From assembly GCA_026745465.1 (NCBI GenBank), contig JACYXH010000826.1:3907792-3971791 (forward strand): a stretch of 64,000 nucleotides of DNA. The letters run 5' to 3'. The stretch is from Lota lota. Lineage: Eukaryota > Chordata > Actinopteri > Gadiformes > Lotidae. The notes below the pieces were generated by a model. The model saw only the letters and a list, made by a program, of their open reading frames with translations. It did not search any database and had not been told where the DNA came from. The stretch's first letter is position 1. Each line of letters starts with the position of its first letter. Below are positions 20,001 to 30,312 of this stretch, piece by piece. The position numbers and the translations under genes are program-made.

Positions 20001-22307
20001 GCCCAAGAAAGACAAATTGGTCTGCTGGATGGTTAGTAACAAAGCGACGAGAGGTACAGGTATCAGAATAGCATACTACAACGAGCTCATTAAGCACGTA
20101 AAAGTGGATGTGTTTGGTGCTGCATTTACTGTACCACTGCCCGCTGAACGTTATTACCCGACCATGGAGAGTTGCAAGTTTTACTTGTCTTTTGAAAACT
20201 CCATCCACAAAGACTACATAACAGAGAAAGTAAACGGACCCTTATCATCGGGAACTGTACCAATAGTTTTGGGTCCACCTAGAGACAATTATGAAGAGTT
20301 CATGCCAGGTGATTCCTTCATTCACATCAACGACTTCCCCAATGCCAAGGCGTTGGCCGAATACCTGCTTGAGTTGGACAAGAACGACGAGAAATACATG
20401 GAATACTTTCGTTGGAGGCAGTTTTACACCGCTACACCGCATCTTCTAACCACTCGAAATGAGTTCACGCAACCAACCTGCTTGGCCTGTGACTACATAT
20501 CGAGAGACAATAGGTATAGCGTTGTTAACAATCTGTATGGTTGGTACTTTTCAAAGAGATGACTGCTTTATGTAGTACATTTTGGGTTACATAGTACTTG
20601 TTTATATTTTGTCAAAACCTTTCAGCCCTTGTTTTCCGTGTTCATTGTCCATAACCAATGCTTATGCCATGACAAATAAAACAGTTGCTCCCCTGAAGTA
20701 AATGTTGTGATTGGCTAGAAAAATTGTAGTTCTGGATGACAGAGCCAGTGACGCGGCTGTCTTCTCTTCCTGGAAACGACTATATATTTCTACGTTGGTC
20801 TGAGTTACTGATGTATAAAATGGAGGGTGTAGTTGATAACATAGAGATTATTTGTGTGTGTGTGTGCGTGAGTGAGTGAGACGTTTGTTGAAATATATTC
20901 AGATCAGCTCTACATGGTAACAGAATAAACAATTGAATGAAAAGTATGCTAATGAACGAAACGCCATTCCATGTAGTGGAATACCGCGATAACAAGAAGC
21001 TGAAATCATACATCAGACAAAGGAGAAGAGGTGACCGATTTGGTACAAACCAAGTGTCTCCACTTCAGCCTGTGTGTCTGTTGGCAGCAACACCCCTTGT
21101 ACCGCCCCGAGCGCTGCAAGGCCTTCCAGTGTGACCTCACCCAAGATGACCTACGGGGCCACGTGCCGCAAGCCAGTGTGGACGTGGTCACCCTCATCTT
21201 CGTCCTTTCGGCCATCCACCCCGACAAGATGGTGCGATCCCTGGAGAACATTTTCCGGGTGAGGACAGAAATGGAATCGTCGTGTATGATGGCACATTCT
21301 CACTAGCTATATATTATTTTGTGTTTTGTGTATTATTAGATACGATTTTGTTTAAGTCCGACTATTTCTGATAAAACATGTAGCGGAAACCCTTACTAAA
21401 TTAAATCTGTTTAAAACCCATAAGGGTTTTCGACTCTCCACATCAAGGTACTGGGTTCGATCCCCAATGTCCACAGTCCAAGATGCCTAACCCCTAGTCT
21501 CTCAAGAAATGAAATGCTCCATCCTACACATCTGTGATTGAGGTAGCCAAGTACGGACATGTACTTCGACCAATCCAGACACTGTTCATGAAAATGAATC
21601 CTTCCCCCCCCCCCCCCCCCCCCCCCCAATTTAACCGAGGCAGGCCATTGTAATGCATAGCATAACACTGTTGTATCTGGTTACTCCAAATATGTCTCCC
21701 TAATGCACAGACGTGTAGGATGGAGCAAGACCCTGGTCTGTCACAGAGACTAGCTAACCCCCTACCAGGTCCTAAATGGCATGTATCTGAATTCACTTTA
21801 AGTCACTTTGGATAAAATGTCTGAATGACTGAATAGTAAATTAGTTCCCTTTAAATGGAAGGTGAGCGTGACATGGTACTGAAAAATTTGCCTCTATTTG
21901 TGTGTCTCAGGTGTTGAAGCCAGGAGGCAGTGTGTTGTTCAGGGACTATGGACTCAACGACCACGCCATGCAGAGGTTCAAATCCGCCAACAAGCTGGGG
22001 CAGAACTTCTACGTCCGCCAAGACGGTACCAGGTCCTACTTCTTCTCCAAAGGTCAGTTTTATTATTGCAGATGGGAGGGGCATCAATAGCCAAGTGCAG
22101 TGCATTCACCTTACTGCAAAATGCTCTTATGTGTCACTTCCTTATTCAGAGCTCCTTGCTGAACTGTTTGAGGGGAGGGGCTTCCGTTCTGTGGCCAATG
22201 ATTACGTCTTCAGAGAGACAGTGAACAAGAAGGAAGGCCTCTGTGTGCCTAGAGTGTTCCTACAGAGTAAGTTTAACAAGCCTCACCAATCAAAGATTTC
22301 GCCCTGA
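14094..22307 (+). CDS. mettl6: tRNA N3-methylcytidine methyltransferase METTL6, complete, 5 exons
   Basis: SAM-dependent methyltransferase that makes 3-methylcytidine at position 32 of serine tRNAs. Exons: 14094-14384, 14470-14604, 21088-21258, 21911-22052, 22150-22307; phases join to 298 residues (human 284). I take the ATG at 14094; the frame is open further upstream but has no earlier ATG. Conserved N-terminal block LEKEAQKNWDLFYKRNTTNF (about residues 65-85), SAM motif I LEAGCGVGN (about 103-112), then YACDFSPRAVDFVK, LIFVLSAIHPDKM, LFRDYGLNDHAM and RETVNKKEGLCVPRVFLQSK. These fit METTL6 better than METTL2 or METTL8. The first 50 or so residues are not conserved with mammals. Intron 2 (14605-21087) is 6.5 kb and contains a fucosyltransferase gene. 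ATTAAA at 22454-22459 is a candidate poly(A) signal. Confidence 0.95.
14851..16262. mobile_element. Non-autonomous transposable element with internal ~150-bp repeats
   Basis: Flanked by a perfect 9-bp direct repeat TAATTAAAG (14842-14850 and 16263-16271). Inner ends are CTGCAAGCAGCGATTAACG and GCACTTTGTGCTCGGCCCCC, a form I recognise from abundant fish repeats. Internally a unit beginning GTTNAGAA and containing TTGTATTGGACTCAAGATCA recurs at about 15058, 15210, 15365 and 15655, the first three spaced by about 150 bp. Each unit also carries CTGGCGGCCAT. No long ORF. Confidence 0.75.
16646..17698. repeat. Possible hAT-like element in mettl6 intron 2
   Basis: Ends TAGGGTTGTG and, reverse-complemented, TAGGGTTGGGC. 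Flanks CTGTTTAT and CTGTATTA match at only 5 of 8 positions, so the boundary call is tentative. No coding sequence inside. Confidence 0.45.
17953..18090. repeat. Degenerate minisatellite of GGTA/GGTTA units
   Basis: Tandem, imperfect copies built from AGGTACGGTAGGTAAGGTTA-like words. It lies in mettl6 intron 2. Superficially telomere-like but irregular. Confidence 0.7.
18091..18345. repeat. MITE copy (pair with 24410-24700)
   Basis: Contains TATCACTTTACAAAAAGGGTA and TTAGTGCAGTAATATGCATTA, closely similar to the repeat in the lectin locus at 24410-24700. AT-rich and non-coding. Confidence 0.6.
19177..19213. repeat. Two 16-bp direct repeats upstream of the fucosyltransferase
   Basis: GTGTGCACACTCAAAG occurs at 19177-19192 and again at 19198-19213 (21-bp period), each holding the palindrome TGTGCACA. 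They lie about 150 bp before the putative first-exon donor of the nested gene, so a regulatory role is possible but unproven. Confidence 0.6.
19349..19479 (+). other. Predicted short 5' UTR intron of the fucosyltransferase
   Basis: A good donor (AAAG/GTGAGT) at 19349 and an acceptor (CTCAACAG) ending at 19479 bound 131 bp, leaving the coding exon to start six bases before its ATG. This would make the gene spliced in its 5' UTR. Splice-site reading only, no transcript evidence. Confidence 0.5.
19486..20562 (+). CDS. Alpha-1,3-fucosyltransferase, FUT9-like (GT10), single coding exon
   Basis: Golgi type II membrane enzyme expected to transfer fucose from GDP-fucose to GlcNAc in lactosamine chains (Lewis x type structures). 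358 residues, the same size as FUT9 (359). A short cytosolic N-terminus is followed by one signal anchor (about residues 10-28), then the stem and catalytic domain. Family blocks are intact: RPPLQKWIWYHVESPTN, FNLTLSYRRD, KLVCWMVSN, then the GDP-fucose motif CKFYLSFENSIHKDYITEK (about 229-247) followed by GTVPIVLGPPRDNYE and DSFIHINDF, and C-terminal CLACDYI. Potential N-glycosylation at NYTS and NLTL. The gene sits in mettl6 intron 2 on the same strand. It could equally be a member of the teleost fut9/fut4/fut7-like expansion, so I leave the symbol empty. No frame damage is seen, so it is probably functional. Confidence 0.93.
   Translation: MWTKMTWSRNVLAAAVFLGSTTYVYFLYIQPTTDNCSSDGRLFANYTSEKTHKKPLLLIWTPPLGVKFDFNDCKTYYDITSCDLTYDRSLYQQADAVLFYQKNIYSVGHMPQGPRPPLQKWIWYHVESPTNTGRVAGINNIFNLTLSYRRDASIAARFNVVIKNEPGDHFVLPKKDKLVCWMVSNKATRGTGIRIAYYNELIKHVKVDVFGAAFTVPLPAERYYPTMESCKFYLSFENSIHKDYITEKVNGPLSSGTVPIVLGPPRDNYEEFMPGDSFIHINDFPNAKALAEYLLELDKNDEKYMEYFRWRQFYTATPHLLTTRNEFTQPTCLACDYISRDNRYSVVNNLYGWYFSKR
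21412..21835 (+). repeat. tRNA-derived SINE interrupted by a later insertion
   Basis: The head (21412-21493) has ACTGGGTTCGATCCCC and AAGATGCCTAACCCC. The tail resumes at about 21754 with CTAACCCC and ends AGTCACTTTGGATAAAATGT. The break between them is a separate palindromic element. It lies in mettl6 intron 3. Confidence 0.65.
21494..21753. repeat. Palindromic MITE nested in the SINE
   Basis: Starts CTAGTCTCT and ends AGAGACTAG. The arms share CTCCATCCTACACATCTGTG on the left with its near-perfect reverse complement on the right. CTAACCC(C) is duplicated at both edges (21487 and 21754). A 24-base C run sits in the middle (21604-21627). Confidence 0.75.
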
Positions 22308-23589
22308 AGAACCAAACCCAACCCTGTACACACAAGGATTGTTTTTCACCATAAACTAATAGGTTGAGAATCGAGGGATTGAAGCTGATCACTCACCAAC
22401 TGAAAACTGTTAAACTATTCAATTCTGTTGAATATCGCCTTGATTCTTTTTTTATTAAAGTAAAAACAAAATTAAAATAATACCAGCGTTTCTTTATTTT
22501 TTGTAGTGTGATTTTAGTTTGTGTAGACAACCATACCATTACACATAAAAAAGCGATCAAAAAATGTAAAAACGAGAACATATTCCAATGACACTGTTAA
22601 TTTAAAAAAACATCCCTCTGTGTAACTAAGTAATACACTAATTAATATGAATACAAGCTACATGAAAACCATTCATTTGTTATCTCACAATAGACAGACA
22701 AAATCATTTTTTATGTCAGGGGATCTCATTGGATTTAAGCCCACCAGCACTCTCACAGAGACTTGAGGCTTCTTACTGCACTGTGTATGTCCTCTAGTGG
22801 TAGATTGATGCATTTCTATTTTATTTTATTTTAATATGGTTTGTTTTAAAAAGTGGGATTGAATCAATTACATTTTACATTTGTATTAGATAAAGTGTTT
22901 GACAGCCAGCATGTGATCATATATCTATCTAGTTGAAAAGCCTTTAATTGTTGATTAAGACAAAAAAAGTAATTGATGGAGACCAGTGAGCAATCAGAAC
23001 TATATCGACGACTATTTATATGAGCCCCGAAAACCCCTGCTTTGTCTCTGATCAAATATCTGTGGTCAGAGACGAAGCAGAACAATATTTGCTCATAGGA
23101 TATGTGACATGTCACCATGTGATTATGAAACTATGCAGACACAGATGAAGAGGGAAATTCTACATCCTCCACCAATACAAAGTCACCAACAGAGAAACAC
23201 ATTTTCTCTATCTATCTCTGTGATACACACACACACTTCGAACAGTATACAAGCCATGCAGCGGACCGAGTGCAGGGACTACATCAACTAGTCTTCCTCT
23301 TCATCAAATAATGAAGATGCAAGGAAAACGGAGAAACTGAGCCGTGATTCTGGTAAAAAAAACAATCTTGGTGTCTGTTAAAGGGGCACCATCAGGGGAA
23401 CAGTTGTATCATTACTTTCATAATAGCCCTATCTTCTACCCAATCCTTTGGTCAATTCAGAAAGTATTCGTAGCCAGACCACTAGGATTAATCTGAAACG
23501 TTGTGATCAAGATTTGGACTAAGCGTTGATCACTATTTTATTTAACTTTGTTGAATTAACTGGTATATGTTGCTTTACTCTTTGGTCCT

Positions 23590-23625
<36 letters not shown>

Positions 23626-23957
23626 CTGAATAGTTTAAGGATCAAATTGTTTAAATGTGGCATCAAAATGTGTATGTGTTCGTGCATATGCTTGACGTTT
23701 ATCAAACAGTGTTGGGAGTTTGCAGAGGGGTGGGTGTAAGTTTGGGTCTTCTCTGCCTTCTACAAGCCACCCTCAACATTTCACTGCGCCTTCAAAAAAC
23801 CTGTGAGTAGGTCTATATCCATCTGTAATATATTTTCTCAGCAAACTATGAAAGAAAAACGTAGGTTTATGAGAAGCCAATGTTCCAAGTTCCCTTTGGC
23901 GTTGACCCTGACTCGCTAAGAGGAACCTCTGGCCTGATGTGTGTCTTCCCTCCCCAG
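22308..23957. other. Spacer between mettl6 and the lectin-like locus
   Basis: Begins with the mettl6 3' UTR. No gene is recognised. 23591-23625 is a run of 35 G. An upstream exon coding the cytoplasmic tail and membrane segment of the lectin would be expected here, but I could not identify one with confidence. Confidence 0.5.
23591..23625. repeat. poly-G run, 35 bases
   Basis: Uninterrupted G homopolymer just upstream of the lectin-like exons. Such runs are poor templates for sequencing, so its length is uncertain. Confidence 0.9.
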
Positions 23958-24409
23958 CCAAGCCTTGTAGCTTCAGCAGCAGCTGTGCCGACAACGCCAC
24001 TATGGATTGGGCCGTTGAAGATTTGGTTTCAATGAGATATCAGTTGATGGGGCAGAGGCAGCAGCTACAGAAAGCACACGACGACCTAGAGCCCCAGTTG
24101 AGAGGCTGCACACAGATCTGCAACCCAAATGTGGATCCTTACAACATGGTGGTTCAAAAAAAGAGAGGCACTGAAGGACCAGATTTCCCGACAGATAAAT
24201 GTGGTAATGGAACTCGAGTGCCAGAGAAGCAGGCTGCTCACGCACATTTCTAAACTGGGTGAGTTGTATCAGGTCCTAAAAGATTGTGTTCACTCAATTG
24301 TTTGTTGCAGAACACTTGTTTAAAGTGAGATGGTCCTTTATTAATCCCAGAAGTGAAATTCTGGTGTCACATTAGAAAGTACAGGATGGTAGTTTACATT
24401 TAACAAAAG

Positions 24410-24700
24410 AGATTAAAATATATATTGTGAAATGTTAATTAACTAATGAATATTAGTTAATGCAGCAATAAGCATTAACTAACAATTAACATTTACCTAA
24501 TGGTCTAGTAATCATTAGTCATGGTGTTCATTTACCAACGGTGTTCATGTTAACAAAGGAATTAATTTATACATTATTTACATTATTTATACATTATAAA
24601 CCCTAACCTTAACCCTAAACCTAACCCCAATGTTAGTGCTTTATAATAATGCTTATTGCTGCAATAATATAATGGTCAATTAATATTGACCACATGTTGT
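24410..24700. repeat. Palindromic MITE in lectin-like intron
   Basis: Left arm has GCAGCAATAAGCATTAACTAA; the right arm carries its inverted form (AATGCTTATTGCTGCAATA). A telomere-like CCTAACCTTAACCCTAAACC lies between. Same family as 18091-18345. Confidence 0.65.
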
Positions 24701-26029
24701 CTAAAAGTGTCATGACTAAAGTGTCCAGTAGCATATATGATATTGAACTATAGGCCTACATTACTATTTATTGTTGGCTATTTCCCCTTGAGATTAAAAT
24801 CTATTTTTTCAAGGGATCACACAAGTACAAGCGCATGGTTACACAAGTATAAAATAGAGCATGTCAAAACAGACAAGGAACACTTCAGGAAAATAATCAC
24901 AACAAAACATGACAAGGGACCACAGATACTACAAAATACAGCTTGGAATAGCAATCACGCTCTTCAGTACGTTTTTTATCAGAGCTTTTAAGTGAGAAAA
25001 AGTTAGAAAAAATCCTTAAACTCGTAAGTGTCTCAAACTAAGTGTCTAAGTGACCAATATATACTACATTACCGAAACTATATTGACCATTATGCAACAG
25101 TTAGTTCCAACCATGTAATTTAATTGGGCAAGAGGCATGCCATCAGTGCTGATATAGAGTATAACGGCCCTGGGACTTTTAACTATACATGGATCTCCTC
25201 TTATTTCATAGGTTGCACAATAAATGGAAAAATACAGATAAATGTACATGACACAAAGAAGCTGGTCTAAGGTAACATGACCTACACAAAGTAGCAAGCT
25301 AGTGTGCAGGAAAATGTTAATGTGTTTTTATGTTGGTGGAGCCAAATCAATTATTAAATTAACAAACAAATCATAATCTGTTGTCGCTTCTTACTTTTAA
25401 CTAAATAAATGGCGTTTGTAGAACTGTTGTTAATCACAGCTGTGATTATCTTAGGTACTCATACCTACGACGAATCACAGCTGTTCTGTGATTTAGTATA
25501 ACAGCACTCCCTCTCGTGTGATTATTGATTAATTACATGTGTCTAGAGACCCTTTTCACCGCAGCGTCATTGGAGGGAAAACACCGGTGTCGCTCATAAC
25601 ACTAATTATGGGTCTACTCCTTTAAAAAACCAGGGCACAGGTTTGTAGACCTAACTTCACTAGTTAAATTGACTACCTCTGCCCTGGTGCATAAAATAGC
25701 AGACCCCTGATTAGCATTATGAATGACACCTGTGTTTGTCCTACGAAGACGCCTCTGTGAAAAGGGTCTACTGTGACTGAAGTATACCGGTGTAGTTCAG
25801 TTCAGAACTGCAGCCTCTAGTTGCGTTCTGCTCTGTATGACTCCTGACCAGACCCAAGCATCCCACGCTGTCCACCAGACTGGGTCTCAGAGCAGTCCAG
25901 TTGTTACCTGCTCTCCTTCCATAAGGACACCTGGGACATGACCCGTTAAGACTGTCTGAAAAGAGGCGCACATCTGGTGACCGTGAACAGCCAGCAAGAG
26001 CAGGTACTGTGTGTGTGTGTGTATATATA

Positions 26030-26170
26030 ACAGCCTGTTCTTTATATGTAACCGTATATACTTCATATATAACAGCATGCGTTTCATATTTAACAGCATG
26101 TACTTAGTAACAGCATGTATTTAGAGCATGTACTTAATACGTAACAGCATGTACTTATGTCATAACGTTA
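26030..26170. repeat. Degenerate tandem repeat TAACAGCATGTACTT
   Basis: Five or more imperfect copies of TAACAGCATGTACTTA within the lectin-like intron after the exon ending at 26003. Non-coding. Confidence 0.65.
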
Positions 26171-27205
26171 TGAAACGGCATGTAACCAGACTTGCATGTA
26201 ACCACTTACCACATTGTGTAGTTACAGGCTGTTCCATAACATTATTACATTGAGGAAGCTGGGCTGTTACAGGTTGTATGTAACATGGCTTATTGAATGA
26301 CACTGGAACAAGGACTCTGTGATGTTAAGTGTTCCTAAGCCATTGTTATTGTTATAAGCTATTAAGCTATTGTTGATCTATCTTGACAGCTGCTGATCCT
26401 AAGGGTTGGATTTTTAGTAGATAGAATTTGGATCGGCCTGCAATCAAGGGGTGGAGACTGGTCATTTGCTTCGGGAGGTGGAACTCCGCTAGAAAAGGGT
26501 AAAACATAATATTACGTATACTTTTCTGGAACACTGCATTGTGATGGCTTAATTAAAAAGACTAATTGACCCGATATACATGTTTAGGTTTTCTAACGCA
26601 AACCATTTATCGGAGCTCCGCAGTCGTAACATGGTGAGCTGCGCCTACTTGGACCAACAAGTGACGATAATGTATGCCTGGAGTGGCACTTCTTGTGAAA
26701 ATATGAACCACTGGCTCTGTAAGAAACCAACCAAATAACGGTTACCTGAACAATATTCACGCAGTGTATGTAGTGTGTTATTACAAGGATTTTACATATG
26801 AGGAATTTTCCATATGACATATAAGGAAACAAATAAAAAGTAAGATAATAAGAAAACATAAATAAATAGAAAATAAAATATATAAATATAAATACTACAT
26901 AAATAATTAATTAAAATATATAAGATATAAGCCTACAAACTATAGGAACTCGACTTATCTTTCTATATACTTGGTAATATTATTCAAAGAATATTGTTTT
27001 GTTTGTTTGCCATTTTCATTGGCGATTCAACACGAATGGATAAAAACAAACAAATAGGAAGAGCATTTGTGTCGAATTTAGACCGTTGACACTAGAGGGC
27101 GGTGTCACCTTATATCTTTCCATCCAAGTAATTGAATGTCATTCGGTGGTCAGCTTTTGTTTGAGGTATCTGTGAAAACATTTTAAATAAACTTGAGTTA
27201 CATGT

Positions 27206-27350
<145 letters not shown>

Positions 27351-28286
27351 AAAAACACAATTATAAAATAAAACGTAATACACAATTGCGGAAGGTATTG
27401 ATCATGTTTTAAGCCTACCAAGTTCTACAATTATCTTCTTAATGTCCTATCACTCACAGCTGGCGATAGGCAGAAATCCTATCTATCTGTCCTCAACTGG
27501 GCAGATTGAGACTGATTGAGGTGGCCTATACTGTGAAAAGCAGATACCAGCCCTGCAGAAAAGCCGATCAATAGAGCTCGCGACCGGACAATGGCAGTTA
27601 AAAGTTGCCGATGGCAAGGTGGTTGTAGTTGGCATGGCGATGGACATCTTACCAACAACATGGGGTTACCGTTTGTGTGCTGAAATGAGGGATTATGGTC
27701 AGACAAGATGCAAACTATAGTTGAAGCTCATTTAATTATTCAAAATGTTTTCTCTCGTTCTCTGCTCCATCCCTGCCTACGCTTCTTTGCCATTGAGAAG
27801 ACAGACTGGCTTGGACTAAAATCTAAATTGGCCCATACAGAGATGGCTATCACTTAAATCTTAACTAAACCCCTTGAAATATGAACAAATATTACTGACT
27901 AATTAAAAATCCAGTAGGAAAGGATATATTATTTAGCATGACAACTGAACTGACTCACGACCCGTGCAGACAAAACCAATTGGCTGCATGGACCATTATA
28001 TGCACGAGCCCGAACACATGTGGCGGCGGGAGAGGCACCTCGTGCACAGTTCATTGCACCAACCCATTTGGTGCATATGGTAAAGAAGCACGCAACTCCA
28101 TTCGGTGAGTCGAAATATAAATGGTGGTGCTCAAAACGAATGAAAATGAATTGTCCTGTGCGTTTTGCCAGAAGAAAACACGGCCAATCATCCCGTACAA
28201 AATGTTTAAGAAGATCGACCGTTTTAGCATATAGGCGATAACGAGCAACCCCCCACCCCCTCTTGAAAGAAATGGAATGGTGATGC

Positions 28287-28328
28287 GGGGGGGGGGGGGG
28301 GGGGGGGGGGGGGAGGGATGCTCCAAGG

Positions 28329-28363
<35 letters not shown>
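28287..28363. repeat. Two long poly-G runs
   Basis: 27 G (28287-28313) and 32 G (28332-28363) separated by 18 mixed bases. Potential G-quadruplex or assembly-sensitive sequence. Confidence 0.9.
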
Positions 28364-28859
28364 CGTTGTACGTCAGTGCAGATCACAGGGCTACACATTT
28401 TACACAAGGTGCCGGGCCAGTTGGAACCGAAACCGGATTTTACATCTTAATTGTTACCCATCGTGCCACTCTCTTCCACAAACAAGCCAATTGACCTTTC
28501 CGTCTAAAGGTAAGATTAAAAAAAAAGGGTTGTGCGCCGTTAAATCTGGATAATATTTCATTCGAACACCCTTTTACTTTCTGTCAATACCCTGTCGCGA
28601 TGACAGATGTGAGGGTTGTTGAGATTTTTTTCCCCGCTTGTTATCTTACTTACACTTAATTATAAGCGAAGACTCTTAACGAATTTGAGACACATCCAAC
28701 CCAATTATTGTGAATGATTCACCAAGGAAGCGAAATGCAAATTGTACTATGCGTTTGAGCAGGCAACACAGTATTGGGTTGTTTCCAATCACATGCTTTT
28801 GCATTTGGCATTTTGCCACTTAAAAACATTTGGTCATAAAACATTTTTATTATAGAAAT

Positions 28860-29160
28860 AACGAGCTGATACAGCCTGCGTCCTTACTCCATTTTGTCTA
28901 CTTGGTTATTCTGTTCTGGATGCAGGCTGTTTCTCGCTGAAGACGTCTGCAAACCTATAGCCAACCTCTCCTCAGACATCGCAGCGTATTATCGAACGCA
29001 ATTGATCGTAACTTCGGATTTAATTGAGCTTCGGAAGACTTTCGTTGTCTTAACATCTCGACCATAAAGGCCTGTCGATGCAACCGCGTGTCCTCAACGA
29101 CTCGCGCCGCAAAACGACCTTGTCGAGCCCCCTCGCAGCTGGTAGACATTGACCCTGTTC
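28860..29160 (+). promoter_or_regulatory. CpG-dense block, candidate distal sv2a promoter or first exon
   Basis: About twenty CpG dinucleotides in 300 bp, in a region otherwise poor in CpG, with words such as CTCGCGCCGC and ATCGAACGCAATTGATCG. No coding frame continues into a known family. sv2a needs at least one upstream 5' UTR exon if the acceptor at 40918 is real, and this block is the most promoter-like sequence upstream on that strand. A minus-strand or unrelated promoter is equally possible. Confidence 0.3.
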
Positions 29161-29402
29161 TCCCACCAAAACGACACAGAACACGGTTGTTGTTGTATGT
29201 GTGTGTGTGTTTTTTATTTTCTTACTCCTTTTGTTGGTCTTCGAAAATAGCTCCGTTAACTTGAGTGGTTTTGAAACGTAACGTGTAGGGGTCTTTTGAG
29301 AGGCCTATGCAGGAATGAATGATATATATATATATATATATATATTTTCTTTGCTCTTGTCCGTTAGAGATAAGAGGAAAGGCAGTGGTCGCCAGCAACA
29401 TT

Positions 29403-29495
29403 TACGGGCGTTCAGACCTACATGGTGCGCCGCTTGTCTATAAGCAAGTCATTTATGGTGCGCCGCTTGTCTATAAGCAAGTCATTTATGGTGCA
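29403..29495. repeat. Duplicated 33-bp unit
   Basis: GTGCGCCGCTTGTCTATAAG with the following CAAGTCATTTATG occurs twice in tandem near 29425-29490. Confidence 0.75.
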
Positions 29496-29643
29496 TTGGG
29501 GGCAATAGTGTCCCCCATGTCCATCAATCAACGCAGCCAAGCAGCCAGGCTCCTGGAAAAATCCATTACCCCCAAAGCAACCCCACGCACAACAACAGAT
29601 TATTTGATTATCTGCATTATATTCTGTATTTTGCACAGCATTT

Positions 29644-29646
29644 CAT

Positions 29647-29701
<55 letters not shown>

Positions 29702-29703
29702 TT
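29644..29703. repeat. (ATTT)n microsatellite
   Basis: About 15 copies of the tetranucleotide TTTA/ATTT. Confidence 0.95.
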
Positions 29704-30147
29704 GCACTACCACCGTGGCTGGTACCACTACCACTTGAACACATTGTTGTATTGATGTTGCTACTTATTATTATTTATTATTACTTACTTTGTTATTGTT
29801 ATTGTATCAAAATTGACTGTTGAGGATCCAAGCCTAAGAATTTTACTCTTGCGTACTTGTACGTTAAGATGTAATAAAAGCAACTCAGATTCAGATTCAG
29901 ATTCAATGTCGTGCACTCAATTCAAGGCTAGTATAGCATTTTGAGTATATAGTTTGCTAGGTAGTAGTACTAGCTGGTTGTATTATAAACGTGGTTGGTA
30001 AAGAGAAGATGGAGCCTTGCTGTGAAACGAGAGAATGGAATATATCTGCTCTGCTGCTAACCACTGGTCAAAGAAACTCACTTACAGTAGAGTGAGTTAG
30101 TGTAAGCAAAATTGTATATACTTGATTTACAGTAGATTAAATTAGAC

Positions 30148-30312
30148 AGAAATGAGGTTATTTGACTACCAGGTGAACGATTCTGGGTTCAAACCCCAAT
30201 AGCCATATGTCTACCAATTGGCCTCCTTGAGCAAGATGCCTAACCCCCTACTTGCTCATTGATGACATATCTAAATAAAAGTCACTGGATAAAATAGTGT
30301 GTTAAATAACTA
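30148..30312 (+). repeat. tRNA-derived SINE copy, sense
   Basis: B-box-like CTGGGTTCAAACCCC, body TTGAGCAAGATGCCTAACCC and tail AAGTCACTGGATAAAATAG. Most complete copy of the family in the window. Confidence 0.7.

Larger units (their letters stand above)
23958..26738 (+). pseudogene. C-type lectin-like receptor gene with three frame lesions
   Basis: Looks like a type II C-type lectin receptor (CD209 or asialoglycoprotein-receptor style) with a coiled neck and one CTLD. Exons by splice sites: 23958-24258 (neck), 25852-26003, 26390-26498, 26588-26738 (TAA). Neck: YQLMGQRQQLQKAHDDLE, continuing after a frame change as KREALKDQISRQINVVMEL. CTLD: CPPDWVSEQSSCYLLSFHK, DCLKRGAHLVTVNSQQEQ, IWIGLQSRGGDWSF with GGGTPLEKG, then SCAYLDQQ and SGTSCENMNHWLCKKPTK. 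All six long-form CTLD cysteines are present; EPN/QPD and WND calcium-binding motifs are not. Lesions: one extra A in the A7 run 24156-24162, a TAA codon at 25947-25949 in place of a residue before DC, and one missing T in the T run 26589-26592. The membrane exon was not found. Probably a recent pseudogene; two lesions could be homopolymer errors. Confidence 0.75.

Noticed and set aside
19486-20562. Fucosyltransferase as a processed retrocopy
   Set aside because: Coding frame is intact, no poly-A tail or flanking duplication is seen, a 5' UTR intron is predicted, and single-exon coding regions are usual in this family.
28020-28241. 73-codon frame between lectin and sv2a as a small gene
   Set aside because: No homology recognised, no splice context, and adjoining poly-G repeats.
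28955-29149. 64-codon minus-strand frame in the CpG block
   Set aside because: No family features, and open frames arise easily in CpG-rich DNA.
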